A stretch of DNA of 64,000 nt from Verrucomicrobiales bacterium (lineage in GTDB: Bacteria; Verrucomicrobiota; Verrucomicrobiia; Verrucomicrobiales; DEV007). Positions 49,832 through 59,591 of this stretch are shown piece after piece. The first letter of the stretch is position 1. Each line of letters opens with the position of its first letter. The position numbers and the translations under genes are program-made. The notes beneath the pieces are model-generated. The model saw only the letters and a list, made by a program, of their open reading frames with translations, did not search any database and was not told the origin of the DNA. The stretch is taken from NCBI GenBank assembly GCA_002726915.1, contig PBSY01000007.1:71698-135697 (forward strand), given 5' to 3'.

Positions 49832-51199
49832 TCACTTCAAATGCCAGTTTTCACCATCCGCCATTATGCTGGCGTTGATCTCAAGTAGCTTTTTCTTCAA
49901 CTGGTCGACCAGTTCCGGTTGATCCCCGGCAAGATCGTTCTCTTGGCTGGGATCGATTTCGAGATTATATAATTCGAAGTCCCGGTAGCCCCCTCGTTTG
50001 ATCGAGGGAATCCAAGCTTCTTGAAATAAATTGCTGGTCGGAAGCTCATAGTCTGGATAGGCAACTAGAGAAAAATCGCCATCGCGCATGGCAACGACCG
50101 GCCTTGATTTATGCAGATGCCAGAACATGGGTTGATGACGCGAGAATTCAGCTTCTTCCCCAAGTAGTAGGGGCGCAAGATTACTCCCATCGAGGTGAAC
50201 GCCATCGGGGTATGCAAGTCCCAATAATCCGCAAACGGTGGGCAGCAGGTCAACAATGCCAGCAGGCTCGTGAATCGCGACTCCGGCTTTCACTCTACCA
50301 GGCCACGAAACGATCCCCGGCACACGTATTCCACCATCCCAGTTGGTTCCCTTCTTACCCCGCAGATTACCAACACGATCAGACCGGTAACTACCGTTGT
50401 CCGAGGCATAAATAATAAGAGTGTCTTCTCCGGGAGCCACCTCCTTAAGCTTAGCAATGAGTCTCCCGATAGCGCGATCGGTATTATCGATCGTTCCTGA
50501 ATAAATTGCGGAGCTTTCCCTGGGGTCTCCGTATTTTGAAACAAGATCATCAGGGGCCGCAATTGGCGCATGAGGCTCATGGAACCAAACGTTGAGAAAG
50601 AATGGTAAATCGGGATCGCGATGTTCATCCAACCAGGTGATTGCTTCGTCGACAACCAACTGGCAAGAATAGCCCTCTAATTCTCCAACAGGCTTCCCGT
50701 TACGAATAAAGTTTTTCGGATTACGATGGCTGGGCTCCGCATTGTTCCAAGTCGCAAACCAATAATCGAAACCATGATTCGCTGGGGTCGGCTTTTTTCG
50801 CTCCTCAGTTGGAAGGCCAAGGTGCCATTTGCCAAGATGGGCGGTCCCATAGCCATCTTCTTTCAGGACTTCCGCCAGGGTGGTCTCGCGCTCCAGCAGA
50901 TGGGAGTTTTGGCTCTCGTCATGAATCCAACTGTAGACGCCCGTGCGGATATGGTGCCTACCCGTCAACAACGAGGCCCGCGAAGGAGAGCACACCGCAC
51001 AGCCTGAGTAGAACTGGGTAAAGCGGGCTCCGTCGGCCGCTAATCGATCCAAACTCGGAGTTTCAACGGGGCCGCCGTAGCAACCAATGTCTGACCAGCC
51101 AAGATCATCAGCCAAAATGACAACCACGTTGGGCTTTGCAGATATATTGACGGTGAGTCCAAGCACCGTCAGGGAAAAAAGAAAACCGATTCTCAACAT
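49832..51199 (-). CDS. sulfatase (formylglycine-dependent)
   Basis: Signal peptide; PNVVVILADDLGWSDIGCYG, FTQFYSGCAVCSPSRASLLTGRHHIRTG (C-S-P-S-R motif). Confidence 0.95.
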   Translation of the reverse strand: MLRIGFLFSLTVLGLTVNISAKPNVVVILADDLGWSDIGCYGGPVETPSLDRLAADGARFTQFYSGCAVCSPSRASLLTGRHHIRTGVYSWIHDESQNSHLLERETTLAEVLKEDGYGTAHLGKWHLGLPTEERKKPTPANHGFDYWFATWNNAEPSHRNPKNFIRNGKPVGELEGYSCQLVVDEAITWLDEHRDPDLPFFLNVWFHEPHAPIAAPDDLVSKYGDPRESSAIYSGTIDNTDRAIGRLIAKLKEVAPGEDTLIIYASDNGSYRSDRVGNLRGKKGTNWDGGIRVPGIVSWPGRVKAGVAIHEPAGIVDLLPTVCGLLGLAYPDGVHLDGSNLAPLLLGEEAEFSRHQPMFWHLHKSRPVVAMRDGDFSLVAYPDYELPTSNLFQEAWIPSIKRGGYRDFELYNLEIDPSQENDLAGDQPELVDQLKKKLLEINASIMADGENWHLK

Positions 51200-51383
51200 G
51201 GTTTGAACTTAAAGAAATTCACAACTTTTGTCATCTATCGCTCAAATGACCCAAGAAAGAAAGGGCGCCGTCCAGTTTTGGTTCTCAAATCAGTGATATT
51301 CCTTGCAGATCGACTGTCCAAATCACCGATTAGCGCGAAATTCCGCAGTTTTTACCCATCGACTCTGCTGCTACCGCAGCTGC

Positions 51384-51404
51384 TCGCGTGTGCCGAACAC
51401 GCGA
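51384..51404. promoter_or_regulatory. perfect inverted repeat, 8-bp arms, 5-nt loop (TCGCGTGT gccga ACACGCGA)
   Basis: Read directly; lies in the ~400-bp gap between the sulfatase gene and rpmF. Confidence 0.6.
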
Positions 51405-51540
51405 ATCCACGGCCTCCGCCGTTGAGAATAACTATGCTGAAATCAGCCCAGAACGAAAAATAGGCCAAGACGAGTCCAATGTTTATACTATCGGGAACAA
51501 CAGAATTTAAGATTCCTGAAAAATCCTGCGTTTTCCTGCA

Positions 51541-51569
51541 TTGACTTTCGAGTAAACGGAGCTTTAGTG
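51541..51569 (+). promoter_or_regulatory. possible sigma70-like promoter for rpmF
   Basis: TTGACT, 17-nt spacer, TTAGTG; the -10 is a weak match. Confidence 0.3.
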
Positions 51570-51596
51570 CGCGCTCCACTTGAATTCAGCTCAGCT

Positions 51597-51779
51597 ATGG
51601 CAGTTCCAAAACGTCGCACCTCCAAAATGAAGAAGCGCCTTCGCCGTTCCGGCCAGCGCTGGCGAGCACGCAAGCTCAACGTTTGCCCCGAGTGCGGCAG
51701 CGCCACTCCCTCGCACATCGCTTGCCCTAGCTGCGGCTACTACAAGGGCCGCCAGGTGATCACCGTAGACGAACTATAA
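51597..51779 (+). CDS. rpmF: 50S ribosomal protein L32
   Basis: MAVPKRRTSKMKKRLRRSGQRWRARKLNVCPECGSATPSHIACPSCGYYKGRQVI; zinc-ribbon form. Confidence 0.96.
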   Translation: MAVPKRRTSKMKKRLRRSGQRWRARKLNVCPECGSATPSHIACPSCGYYKGRQVITVDEL

Positions 51780-51808
51780 TCAGGTCTCCAGTGCCTGAAA
51801 CCATCGAA

Positions 51809-51840
51809 AAATCATCTCTTTCCGAGGTGATTTTGTCTTT
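51809..51840 (+). terminator. candidate Rho-independent terminator after rpmF
   Basis: AAATCATCTC tttcc GAGGTGATTT (10-bp stem with one G:U) followed by a T-rich tract (tgtctttttc, running to 51842). Confidence 0.65.
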
Positions 51841-51893
51841 TTCGGGGTTGCAACCCACCCCCCACTGTTCCTAGATAGCCTTCGAATCACACG

Positions 51894-52910
51894 ATGAGAA
51901 TCGCGCTGGATGTTATGGGCGGCGACAAGTCCCCCAAAGCCGCTATTGAGGGTGCCGTAGAGGCACTTGCAGACAGCTCCATCGACTTCGAAAAACTCTT
52001 CCTAGTCGGTGATGAGACCACCGTTCAGGCCGAATTGGACCGCGTTTCATTCACTCACAAGAAAATTGAAGTAGTTCACGCCCCCGAATCCGTGGAAATG
52101 CATGAATCTGCTGTAAAATCGGTTCGTCAGAAGAAAAAATCTTCCATTGCAGTCTCTCTCGACCTCATTAAAAAAGGCGAGTGCGAGGCTTTTGTCAGTG
52201 CTGGCAACACCGGAGCAGTCGTTGCCGCATCTACGATTAAGCTCAGAACCATTCCCGGAATTGAGCGTGCCGGCATCGCCTCCCCTTTACCTAACGAACA
52301 CGGCCCCTGTAACATGATCGATGCCGGTGCAAACGTCGAAGCCAAACCCTCTCACCTCCTCGGCTATGGTATCATGGGAGCAGTCTACGCGAACCACGTT
52401 CAAGGCAAAGAGAATCCGAGGGTCGGCCTAATGTCTGTCGGCGAGGAAGACTCAAAAGGAACTGACTTCACCCGGGAAGTGTTCCAAATGTTAAAAGACT
52501 CTCACCTGAATTTCGTCGGAAATATTGAAGGGCATGATCTCTTTGAGTCTCACTTAGATGTGGTGGTATGTGACGGTTTTGTGGGAAATGTCCTCCTTAA
52601 AACCTGCGAAGCGACTGCAAAGGCCGTCTCCAAATGGTTACGTCAGGAAATGATGGCGTCGCCCATTCGCCAGCTGGGGGGGCTTATTGCGAAAGGTGCC
52701 TTCAAGGCCGCTAAAGAGCGAGGGAACTACGAAACCTACGGGGGTAGCCCACTGCTTGGGGTTAATGGGATTGTAATCATCGGACACGGCTCCAGTTCAC
52801 CAAGGGCGATAAAGAATGCTATCCGAGTCGGTGCAGAAGCTGTAAAACATCACGTGAACCCGCACATCGAAGAGGAGATGGCGCAAGTTGCCTCTCTTCT
52901 GGTTGAGTGA
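51894..52910 (+). CDS. plsX: phosphate acyltransferase PlsX
   Basis: MRIALDVMGGDKSPKAAIEGA, EAFVSAGNTGAVVAAS, YGGSPLLGVNGIVIIGHGSSSPRAIKNAIR. Confidence 0.97.
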   Translation: MRIALDVMGGDKSPKAAIEGAVEALADSSIDFEKLFLVGDETTVQAELDRVSFTHKKIEVVHAPESVEMHESAVKSVRQKKKSSIAVSLDLIKKGECEAFVSAGNTGAVVAASTIKLRTIPGIERAGIASPLPNEHGPCNMIDAGANVEAKPSHLLGYGIMGAVYANHVQGKENPRVGLMSVGEEDSKGTDFTREVFQMLKDSHLNFVGNIEGHDLFESHLDVVVCDGFVGNVLLKTCEATAKAVSKWLRQEMMASPIRQLGGLIAKGAFKAAKERGNYETYGGSPLLGVNGIVIIGHGSSSPRAIKNAIRVGAEAVKHHVNPHIEEEMAQVASLLVE

Positions 52911-52925
52911 TCCGCTTTAAAATCT

Positions 52926-53942
52926 ATGACTGATTCCGTTGCACCCTCTGCTCCAGCGCTGGTCCCGGTGAAAATTGCTGGAACTGGTAGTTACCTCCCC
53001 GAGCGGATCATGACTAATCATGACCTCGAGGCAATGGTAGACACCTCGGACGAATGGATCACTACGCGCACCGGAATCAAGGAACGTCGCATTGCCGCTG
53101 AGGGCGAATACACGAGCCACCTCGCGACCAAAGCAGCTGAAGCGGCTCTAGAGCAGGCCGGACTGAATTCTGACGATGTGGAACTAATCATCGTTGCCAC
53201 GATCACTCCTGATACCCTCACTCCGGCAACCGCCTGCTACGTGCAACAGCAGTTGGGCTCACTCAAGGCAGTAGCCTTTGATATTTCTGCCGCCTGCTCG
53301 GGATTCCTCTACGCTTTAGATTACGCCAAACACACCGTAGGGGCCGGCGCATTTAAGAATGCTCTGATCATTGGTGCAGAGAAACTAAGCGCGTTTGTTG
53401 ACTGGAACGATCGCAATACCTGCGTCCTTTTCGGCGATGGAGCCGGCGCTGCTGTCATTCTCCCTTCTGTTAGCGGAGACGGAAAGATTCTTTCTTCCCA
53501 ACTTGGGACCGACGGTGCCCAAGCTGAATTATTGAATATCCCATGCGGAGGATCGGCCTGCCCTATCACACTTGAAAACGCGAACGAGAAAACGGCCGTT
53601 CTAGCGATGCAAGGACGCGAGGTTTTCAAGCATGCAGTCAACGCGATGAAACGAGCCAGCATCGAGGCCATTAAAGCAGCCGGGCTCACTTTTCAGGACA
53701 TTAAACTGCTGATCCCCCATCAAGCAAATCTCCGTATTATCGACGCTATCGTTGAACGACTTGAAATCAGACGCGAAGACGTTTTCATCAACCTTGATAA
53801 ATACGGCAACACGTCTGCCGCTGCCGTCGCTATCGCCCTCGATGAAGCCCACCGAAGCGGTCGCATCAACCGCGGGGACAAGATTCTGCTTGTCGCCTTC
53901 GGAGCTGGCCTGACATGGGCCAGTGCTGTTATCGAGTGGTAA
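52926..53942 (+). CDS. fabH: 3-oxoacyl-ACP synthase III
   Basis: GTGSYLPERIMTNHDLE, DEWITTRTGIKERRIA, AFDISAACSGFLYALDYA, LLIPHQANLRIIDAIVERL. Confidence 0.97.
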   Translation: MTDSVAPSAPALVPVKIAGTGSYLPERIMTNHDLEAMVDTSDEWITTRTGIKERRIAAEGEYTSHLATKAAEAALEQAGLNSDDVELIIVATITPDTLTPATACYVQQQLGSLKAVAFDISAACSGFLYALDYAKHTVGAGAFKNALIIGAEKLSAFVDWNDRNTCVLFGDGAGAAVILPSVSGDGKILSSQLGTDGAQAELLNIPCGGSACPITLENANEKTAVLAMQGREVFKHAVNAMKRASIEAIKAAGLTFQDIKLLIPHQANLRIIDAIVERLEIRREDVFINLDKYGNTSAAAVAIALDEAHRSGRINRGDKILLVAFGAGLTWASAVIEW

Positions 53943-53990
53943 ATTCTACAATCGGATGGACGTTTGCGGTATAAACCCCTCCGTAGCGTG

Positions 53991-55001
53991 ATGTTTTACC
54001 TCGCAGAAACTACTTTTACTTTCGCTTACCCTTGGGCATTTCTGCTTCTTGCCCTGCTCCCTCTTCTTGCACTGTTGCGCAGCGCGTCGGGAAACCAAGG
54101 AGCTGTTGTGTTTTCTTCGCTTCACATCCTCATGCGTCTTGGCCCGATCGCCCGCGGGCGTGCTGGAGGCTTTCGGCTCGCCAGCCTTTTCCTATCGCTG
54201 ATCTGCCTCACCTGCGCACTGGCAAGACCGCAAATCGTCAATCGCACTGAACATATCTCCGAGAGTGGTGTTGAACTTATTCTGGCCATCGACGTTTCCC
54301 GTTCCATGCAAGTGGAAGACTTCACGATTGCCAACAGCCGAGCCAATCGTCTCCAAGCCGCGAAAAAAGTAACACGTGATTTCATCCGAAGCCGAACCAC
54401 TGACCGGATCGGGATTCTCGCCTTCGCTGGCCGTCCTTATCTTGCCAGTCCACTCACGATGTCTAAAGCTTGGCTCGAAGGTCCTATGGGACTTGAACGA
54501 GTCGATATTGGTATGGTAGAAGACGGGACTGCTATTGGCTCAGCCATCGCAGCCGCGGCGAAACGCCTAGACAGGAGAGATTCCAAGAGCAAAATTATAG
54601 TACTGCTCACCGATGGGGTCAATAATGCCGGAAAACTGTCCCCGCTCGAAGCGGCTAAACTAGCCAAGACCCTTAACATCCGTATCTACACGATCGCGGT
54701 CGGGACTTATGGTGACTACGTCATACAGACCCCACTTGGCCCTCAGCGACTGCGACAGGAATTTGATGAGAAAACCCTTCAAGAAATTGCAGAGATCGCC
54801 GATGGAAAGTACTTTCGGGCGCAAGACACATCCGGACTCGAGCGAATCTTCGCAGATATCGACGAGATGGAAAAGACTGAAGTCATTCGACACACGCGAG
54901 TTGAGGCAGACGAACTCTTCTATTGGCCTGCATTCGCTGCCATTATCTTCGGGTTACTAACTATTGTAGGGGAGGAAACTTTTTGGAGACGATATCCATG
55001 A
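53991..55001 (+). CDS. BatA-like VWA-domain membrane protein
   Basis: MIDAS motif LAIDVSRSMQVEDF; N-terminal TM segments; VLLTDGVNNAGKLSPLEAAKLAKTLNIRIYTIAVG. Confidence 0.88.
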   Translation: MFYLAETTFTFAYPWAFLLLALLPLLALLRSASGNQGAVVFSSLHILMRLGPIARGRAGGFRLASLFLSLICLTCALARPQIVNRTEHISESGVELILAIDVSRSMQVEDFTIANSRANRLQAAKKVTRDFIRSRTTDRIGILAFAGRPYLASPLTMSKAWLEGPMGLERVDIGMVEDGTAIGSAIAAAAKRLDRRDSKSKIIVLLTDGVNNAGKLSPLEAAKLAKTLNIRIYTIAVGTYGDYVIQTPLGPQRLRQEFDEKTLQEIAEIADGKYFRAQDTSGLERIFADIDEMEKTEVIRHTRVEADELFYWPAFAAIIFGLLTIVGEETFWRRYP

Positions 55002-57076
55002 CCGACCTAACTTTTGCATCTCCGGCCTGGCTTTGGGGAGGGCTGCTGATAGTCCCTCTCTTGGCCCTGCGAATGTGGTCGCACTGGCGCGCCAGCAGCA
55101 ACCTTCCCGGCCTTGTCTCACCAAGATTGACAGGGCAGTTAATCAACGGCCGTAGTCGACCACAGCGTTGGGTTGTGTTTTTACTTCGAATAATGGCCCT
55201 TATTGCTCTCTTCGGAGCCATGAGTCGGCCGCAGATGGGCTATGAAGAAGTAGAGATCCGTTCAGATTCCCGGAATCTGATCATAGCGATCGACACCTCT
55301 CGTAGCATGATGGCAGATGATCTTGCGCCCAATCGCCTTGCCCGCGCAAGACTGGCAGCCACCGACATCGTTAGAGCACTTCCTGAAGACCGCATTGGAT
55401 TGATGGCCTTTGCGGGACGACCGTTTCTGCAGGCCCCACTCACCGTCGACCACGAAGCGGTGCTGGAAGCCATCTCCCAACTGGATACCGAGGTCATCCC
55501 GCGCGGTGGCACGAACTTGGCCGCTGCAGCCGAAATGGCCGTTAAAACTTTCGATGAATCTAACCTCGAGCAAAGCATTTTTGTCATCTTTTCAGATGGA
55601 GAAGCCCTCGAGGGCGGCGAAGAACTGGAAAGCGTACGCAGGCGAGCATCCGAGGCAGGAATGACGATTATCACGGTAGGCGTCGGTACCCGCGAAGGCT
55701 CACTCATCCCAGAGCAAGACGAGAAAGGCCGACCCATTCCAGGATTTTTCCTTAAGGATCGCGAAGGGCAGATTATCCGCAGTCGACTTGAAACCGGAGC
55801 CATCCGCGAATTGGCCGGAAATGACGGAATCTATCTCCATCTCGGTGGTAAATCCTCCCTCTCACGCGTCGTTCAGGAAATCAAAAAAGGGATCACCACC
55901 ACACGAGAAGCCGGTGAATCACGACTCCGCCCTATCGAGCGCTTCATGTGGCCTCTTGGCGCTGGTTTCATTCTGCTTGCGCTATCGCACTGTGTTCCCC
56001 TCCTTTGGCCGAAACCTCGAGAGATCTCATTAGTGAAAACTTCCCGTGCTGCTGTGATGTCCCTCATTATACTCCTAATAACGCCATCAGCTTTCTCATC
56101 TGACGCCGTTATTCAAGGACACGAACTCTATCTTCAGGAAAGGTACGACTCTGCCATCCTTACCTACGAAACTGCCTTGTCAGGAAAAGCATCTAACAGT
56201 GACCGTTCGCGACTCCAGATGGGGCTTGGAGCAGCCACATTTCGGCACGGTAACTACGAGCGTGCCGCAGAAGCCTATGGCGAGGCTTTAGTAGGCTCTA
56301 ACGAGAGCACTCAGGAACTAGCCCACTACAACCTCGGAAACACCCTCTTTCGACAGGGTGAGTCTGGCCTAACCACTCAATCCGCCTCCAACCCGGATAC
56401 ATTGCAAAGCCTCTCCTCACCTTCCGACCAGCGTGACACCACGATCAGACAGTGGGAAAGTGCCATCGAGCATTACAAGTCTGCCCTTTCGATCAACGCA
56501 AAAAACCAAAAAGCGAGCCACAATCTTGAGGTCGTGAAAAACAAGCTCGAGGAACTTAAGAAACAGCAGGAAAAGGATCAGCAGCAAAAAGACGCTGACC
56601 AACCCGACGAGAATCAGGATCAGCAAAACAATGAGTCATCTCCGCAGGAACCGGAGGACCAACAAAACGAACAGGAACAAGAAGATCAGCAAAATTCAAA
56701 CGAGGACGAGCAGAACGCCGATCAACAGTCCGAGGACAACCCTGAGGAAAACGAACAGAAGCAACCTGAAGAACCCAGTGGCAATCAGGACCAGAACGAG
56801 GAAAATCAGGAACCTCCACAAACCGACAATCAGGACTCTCAAGAAACGCCGGAGCAACCCAACGCCCCGAAAGACGGCGATCTCAGTGCTCAAGCTGATC
56901 AACCCCAAAACACCCCGCCACAGCAAGGCAGAATGAATCCGGAGGATCGGAGGCAGAATCCCGAAACCGGGTATTCGCCTTCCGAAGCCCGTCAACTACT
57001 CGAAGCACTTGCCGATGAGACCGAAGTCAAACCTGTCTTGATTCCCTCAGGAAACGAGAATTACAAAAACTGGTAA
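54998..57076 (+). CDS. BatB-like VWA protein fused to a TPR/low-complexity BatC-like region
   Basis: LIIAIDTSRSMMADDLAPNRLARARL; TPR-like C-terminal half (YQERYDSAILTYETAL...YERAAEAYGEAL...); Q/E/N/D-rich segment. Starts in an ATGA overlap with the previous gene. Confidence 0.87.
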   Translation: MTDLTFASPAWLWGGLLIVPLLALRMWSHWRASSNLPGLVSPRLTGQLINGRSRPQRWVVFLLRIMALIALFGAMSRPQMGYEEVEIRSDSRNLIIAIDTSRSMMADDLAPNRLARARLAATDIVRALPEDRIGLMAFAGRPFLQAPLTVDHEAVLEAISQLDTEVIPRGGTNLAAAAEMAVKTFDESNLEQSIFVIFSDGEALEGGEELESVRRRASEAGMTIITVGVGTREGSLIPEQDEKGRPIPGFFLKDREGQIIRSRLETGAIRELAGNDGIYLHLGGKSSLSRVVQEIKKGITTTREAGESRLRPIERFMWPLGAGFILLALSHCVPLLWPKPREISLVKTSRAAVMSLIILLITPSAFSSDAVIQGHELYLQERYDSAILTYETALSGKASNSDRSRLQMGLGAATFRHGNYERAAEAYGEALVGSNESTQELAHYNLGNTLFRQGESGLTTQSASNPDTLQSLSSPSDQRDTTIRQWESAIEHYKSALSINAKNQKASHNLEVVKNKLEELKKQQEKDQQQKDADQPDENQDQQNNESSPQEPEDQQNEQEQEDQQNSNEDEQNADQQSEDNPEENEQKQPEEPSGNQDQNEENQEPPQTDNQDSQETPEQPNAPKDGDLSAQADQPQNTPPQQGRMNPEDRRQNPETGYSPSEARQLLEALADETEVKPVLIPSGNENYKNW

Positions 57077-57079
57077 TCC

Positions 57080-58801
57080 ATGCTGCGCCGCCTTGCCATT
57101 TTTCTCCTCACATTGTTCATCGGCTTCGCTTCGACAGCCCAAGAACCTCTCGGATCTCAAAATATCTTCTCGGCAGAGTTACTAGGAGGTGACAACCGAA
57201 TTCCAGTTGGAGAGTATAGCAATCTTGTCTTCAAATTTGCAGGAGGTGATATCGACCTTCCCAACCAAATTGAGGCCGACGGATTAGAAATTCTTCAGTC
57301 GCGAAAACAGCAGCACTCTCTCAACATCAACGGTGTCAAAACTTTTGTGACCACCCATTTTTACACGGTTCGAGGAACTGAATTGGGGACCTTCATAATC
57401 CCGGCCGTCGAGGTCCCACTCAAGGACGCAACTCTGAAGTCAGAGGCCATACAGGTGACGATTTACGAGCGCGACAATTCCGACACCGCTAATTCAGCTC
57501 GCACTGAATTCGGCAAACTCGAACTCGAAAAAGCTGAGTTCTATGTCAATGAAATTGTACCTTTTACCATGACAGGTTACGTTCGCGGCCGGAACTCAAT
57601 CAACGATGTCGTCCGCGCCCAACTCGAGCATGAAAGCTTCATCTTCAAAGGCTTCCGCAATGTCCGCACAAGTGCCTCGGAAATCGGCAATACACTGTTC
57701 TCTGAGGCAGCACTTCCCTCAACGTTTTTTGCTCTGAAGCCTGGCGAGCACCGCCTTGGACCAGGCACTATCGCGGTGCGTGTAGTAGAATCAGGAGGAG
57801 GCAGAGGCCTCTCCGCCTTCTTCACGCGCACCAGCCTTAAGGAACTCGCCACTAATACCGTCACTACCACGGTGAAACCGCTCCCCGGAGGTGCCCCGCG
57901 CAGCTTTACCGGAGGTGTAGGAAACTTCATGATCAAGATGATACCATCGACCAAGGAGCTTAATCTTGGAGATCCTATTTCAATTGACTTCGAAGTGACT
58001 GGAGTTGGCAATCTCCGCACCATGTCAGCTCCGGTATTTTCCGTTAGTGATAAAAACTGGAAGACTTTCACCCCCGCTAAAACACTAAACGAGGAGCAAG
58101 ACTCCGATGGTATAGAGCCCGGCACGGTCACCTTTTCGCAGGTGATCATCCCAGAGTTTGAGGCCGCCGAAATCCCACCCTTTGAACTAACCTATTTCAA
58201 CCCGATTAGTGCTGAATACGTCACCCTGAAAACGGACTCCATACCTATTTCGGTCACTAAGGATGGGAGTTCCTACGAAGCCCTAGAGCAACCGCTCAAT
58301 GTCTCAAACGGGGGCTCGGAAAGGGAGACAGCAGCCGCACAGCCGGATCCCAAATTTGAGGACATGATGCACATCCGGCTCAACGCCCCGCGTTGGCTTG
58401 CCGAGATTAGTCCAGATAATCCTGGGGTATTTTACATCTCGATGCAGATCCTGTTCTCAGTCTCCTTCTGCACCATTCTTGGCTTCGGATTATTCCGCTG
58501 GTTGAGGCAACTTAAACATCAGCAGAATCACCCAAAGACTTCGACCACTTTCAGGCAGTCACTCAAGCGCATTCCGAAAGACGGAGCACCTAAGAAGGAA
58601 TTCTATCATGCGGTCTCCACTTCTCTCACCCTGTGGAAAGACGAGAACAGCGAGGCTTCCGATAAGGCGCCTGAGGTTGTCGATAACCTTTTGAAGCGCT
58701 GCGAGGACCTTCTCTACAGCGGCGAGTTCACCTCAGACGCTCCAATCGCCAAAAACGAAGCCAGCGAAATTCATTCTATCCTTCGAAAACTCCAACGCTA
58801 G
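57080..58801 (+). CDS. BatD-like (oxygen tolerance) protein
   Basis: 573 aa; signal peptide, LELEKAEFYVNEIVPFTMTGYVRG, LNLGDPISIDFEVTGVGNL, C-terminal TM and cytoplasmic tail. Confidence 0.85.
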   Translation: MLRRLAIFLLTLFIGFASTAQEPLGSQNIFSAELLGGDNRIPVGEYSNLVFKFAGGDIDLPNQIEADGLEILQSRKQQHSLNINGVKTFVTTHFYTVRGTELGTFIIPAVEVPLKDATLKSEAIQVTIYERDNSDTANSARTEFGKLELEKAEFYVNEIVPFTMTGYVRGRNSINDVVRAQLEHESFIFKGFRNVRTSASEIGNTLFSEAALPSTFFALKPGEHRLGPGTIAVRVVESGGGRGLSAFFTRTSLKELATNTVTTTVKPLPGGAPRSFTGGVGNFMIKMIPSTKELNLGDPISIDFEVTGVGNLRTMSAPVFSVSDKNWKTFTPAKTLNEEQDSDGIEPGTVTFSQVIIPEFEAAEIPPFELTYFNPISAEYVTLKTDSIPISVTKDGSSYEALEQPLNVSNGGSERETAAAQPDPKFEDMMHIRLNAPRWLAEISPDNPGVFYISMQILFSVSFCTILGFGLFRWLRQLKHQQNHPKTSTTFRQSLKRIPKDGAPKKEFYHAVSTSLTLWKDENSEASDKAPEVVDNLLKRCEDLLYSGEFTSDAPIAKNEASEIHSILRKLQR

Positions 58802-59586
58802 TGAAGCCCTCGACTACAATTCTTTCGCCCTTCGCCGCATCATTCTTTCTTGCGTTAAGCTCAATCTGTTTCAGCGAGGAACCTGATGCAGTTTTCCTAT
58901 CGGCAAACGCTGACTTTGAATCCAAAGACTTTGAGCAGGCCAAACTTAAGTTCCAGAGCCTCGTTGAGAAAAGCCTGATCTCATCGGAGCTCTATTTCAA
59001 TCTTGGCACAACTCACTTCCGACTTGGAAACGAAGGTGAAGCAATGGTCTGGATGCGGCGGGCCGTCATCGCAGAACCCGGCATGCCAGAGGCCAGACAA
59101 AATATTGAGTTCCTCCGGATCCGCCTTGGATTTCTCGAATTTGATGACAGCTCCCTACGCCAACTCCTAGGAATTCTGCCTCCCGCCGCGGGTCGCTGGA
59201 CGGGGACCTGTTGTCTCTGGATGGGATTACTTTGCGCAGCAGGCGCCGTTTTCAGCAATCGACTAAGACCGAACCGCTCCGTCACGGTGACACTGGCTAC
59301 CATCCTGATAACAATTGGCGTTGCAGGCTTCGCACTTCAGCACCATCAAAATCGCTACATCGACGCTAGGAATTTTTCGACGATCACCTCCTCTGATGCC
59401 ACCGCTCTCACCGCACCCTCACCCAGTGCCAAAATCGTCATTGCTCTTCCGCCGGGATCAGAGGTACGCGCCTTGCAAACTTCTGGCCAGTGGTGCTACG
59501 TTGATATTCCTGGCAATCTGAGAGGCTGGATTAAATCGTCCCACTTACAATCCAACTGGCCGATCGCCACCCAAACTTTCAACTAG
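58801..59586 (+). CDS. BatE-like TPR protein with a C-terminal SH3-like domain
   Basis: GTG start overlapping the batD stop; LYFNLGTTHFRLGNEGEAMVWMRRAVIAEP; C-terminal VIALPPGSEVRALQTSGQWCYVDIPGNLRGWIKSSHLQ. Confidence 0.82.
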   Translation: MKPSTTILSPFAASFFLALSSICFSEEPDAVFLSANADFESKDFEQAKLKFQSLVEKSLISSELYFNLGTTHFRLGNEGEAMVWMRRAVIAEPGMPEARQNIEFLRIRLGFLEFDDSSLRQLLGILPPAAGRWTGTCCLWMGLLCAAGAVFSNRLRPNRSVTVTLATILITIGVAGFALQHHQNRYIDARNFSTITSSDATALTAPSPSAKIVIALPPGSEVRALQTSGQWCYVDIPGNLRGWIKSSHLQSNWPIATQTFN

Positions 59587-59591
59587 ACCCA

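Noticed and set aside
56631-56936. Plus-strand 101-aa ORF rich in R/T/N/K
   Set aside because: Alternate frame of the Q/E/N-rich coding segment of the BatB-like gene; composition artefact.
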